A DNA stretch of 64,000 nucleotides from Ectothiorhodospira shaposhnikovii (GTDB lineage: Bacteria > Pseudomonadota > Gammaproteobacteria > Ectothiorhodospirales > Ectothiorhodospiraceae): positions 1-64,000 of the forward strand of contig NZ_JAJMLZ010000004.1 in the NCBI RefSeq assembly GCF_022227765.1, given 5' to 3'. The notes beneath the pieces were generated by a model, which saw nothing but the letters and a program-made list of their open reading frames with translations, was not told the DNA's origin and ran no database searches. The stretch's first letter is position 1. Every line of letters starts with the position of its first letter. Below, in pieces: positions 63,621 to 64,000 of this stretch. Both the position numbers and the translations under genes were made by a program.

Positions 63621-64000
63621 ATGAGCACCTACGAACAATTCTTGAGCGACGTAAAAGACCACGAAATCACAGTCTTTCAGAACGATGGACCGTACAGGAC
63701 CGTGCGGTTCGCCATCCGCGACAAGTCCCAATACCATTTCTATCTGACCACCTGGCCGGGGCATCTGGTGATTTCCGGCGACATGGGGACTTATGCCTTC
63801 AGAAGACTTACGGATATGTTCCAGTTCTTCCGTGGGAAGCCCGGCAAAATCAACCCCGGCTATTGGCACGAAAAACTCATCAGCCAAGACGTAAGGACGC
63901 CGGCCGAAAGTTTTTCCCGCGAGCAGTTCAAGGCCGCAGTGGTCAAAGAGTGGCGCAAATACTGGAGAAATTCTTTCAGGGATAGATGGGCCAACCTCGA
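63621..64000 (+). CDS. Conserved-looking phage protein, cut by the window end
   Basis: At least 126 aa, open to the last base. Starts MSTYEQFLSDVKDHEITVFQ and contains FYLTTWPGHLVISGDMGTYAFRRLTDMFQFFRG and INPGYWHEKL. I recall similar proteins in many unrelated phages, without known function. It holds copy 2 of the 20-bp direct repeat. No clear ribosome site: GCGCCAGAC precedes the ATG. Confidence 0.75.
   Translation, partial: MSTYEQFLSDVKDHEITVFQNDGPYRTVRFAIRDKSQYHFYLTTWPGHLVISGDMGTYAFRRLTDMFQFFRGKPGKINPGYWHEKLISQDVRTPAESFSREQFKAAVVKEWRKYWRNSFRDRWANL

Overview
The window joins a GC-rich gammaproteobacterial chromosome (about 1-30,550) to the integrase-proximal, early half of a large temperate phage or prophage-like element (about 30,550 to the end; the right end lies outside). 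The host genes (PPK2, a WecA/MraY-type transferase, EpsG-type polysaccharide gene, A-type flavoprotein, FIST/hybrid-kinase signalling) and the tRNA sequences fit a Chromatiales/Ectothiorhodospiraceae-like bacterium. This placement is an inference and I cannot name a species.

Host part. 64-5,139 is the end of a surface-polysaccharide cluster: two GT-B glycosyltransferases, an ATP-grasp protein and an EpsG-like membrane protein. 5,265-7,570 holds a YdcF/ElyC-type protein, a VanZ-like protein and two broken Rpn/PD-(D/E)XK transposase-family genes with short GGGGACAGACCCC-type palindromes around them. Then come an AAA-ATPase/PD-(D/E)XK protein, a subtilase with a predicted barrel-like C-terminus, PPK2 and, divergently, an FprA-like flavodiiron protein. 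14,847-26,836 is a signalling island: a WecA-like transferase, a histidine kinase broken by one base in an 8-T run, a FIST protein overlapping it, a hybrid kinase, four response regulators, a degenerate LMW-PTP-like protein, tRNA-Asp and tRNA-Thr. A large protein of unknown function (26,932-30,492) ends at a bidirectional terminator.

Element part. At 30,553-30,597 only the 3' 45 nt of a tRNA-Val(GAC) remain on the minus strand, directly beside a tyrosine integrase, an excisionase and an HTH repressor. This is the left attachment junction. From 32,930 all genes are on the plus strand. They form an early module resembling T4 logic with bacterial parts: a DnaE-type polymerase fused to a UDG-like domain, a UvsX/RecA protein carrying a complete intein, gp32-like SSB, a possible UvsY-like mediator, FEN/RNase H-type nuclease, gp47/gp46 (SbcD/SbcC) pair, RuvC-like resolvase, DnaQ-like exonuclease, ThyA with an unusual insertion, dUTPase and a P-loop kinase-like protein. 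Accessory genes include a metalloprotease-like/vWA plus AAA+ pair (CobT/CobS-like), a sigma region 2-like protein, a small protein kinase-like protein, an SPFH lipoprotein, a cell-wall hydrolase and many small unknown proteins. No head, tail or packaging gene is seen.

Two unexplained layers stand out. First, a 16-bp palindrome close to AAGTAAC-NN-GTTACTT recurs at about ten gene or operon starts across 30 kb, twice overlapping a TATACT -10 element, and probably marks a phage-wide regulon. Second, 53,789-54,210 contains two homologous, strongly folded units with long stems whose inner pairs differ but remain paired. They are driven by one of those promoters and look like a structured non-coding RNA or leader upstream of dUTPase. 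Iteron-like repeats at 59,238-59,342 may be a replication origin.
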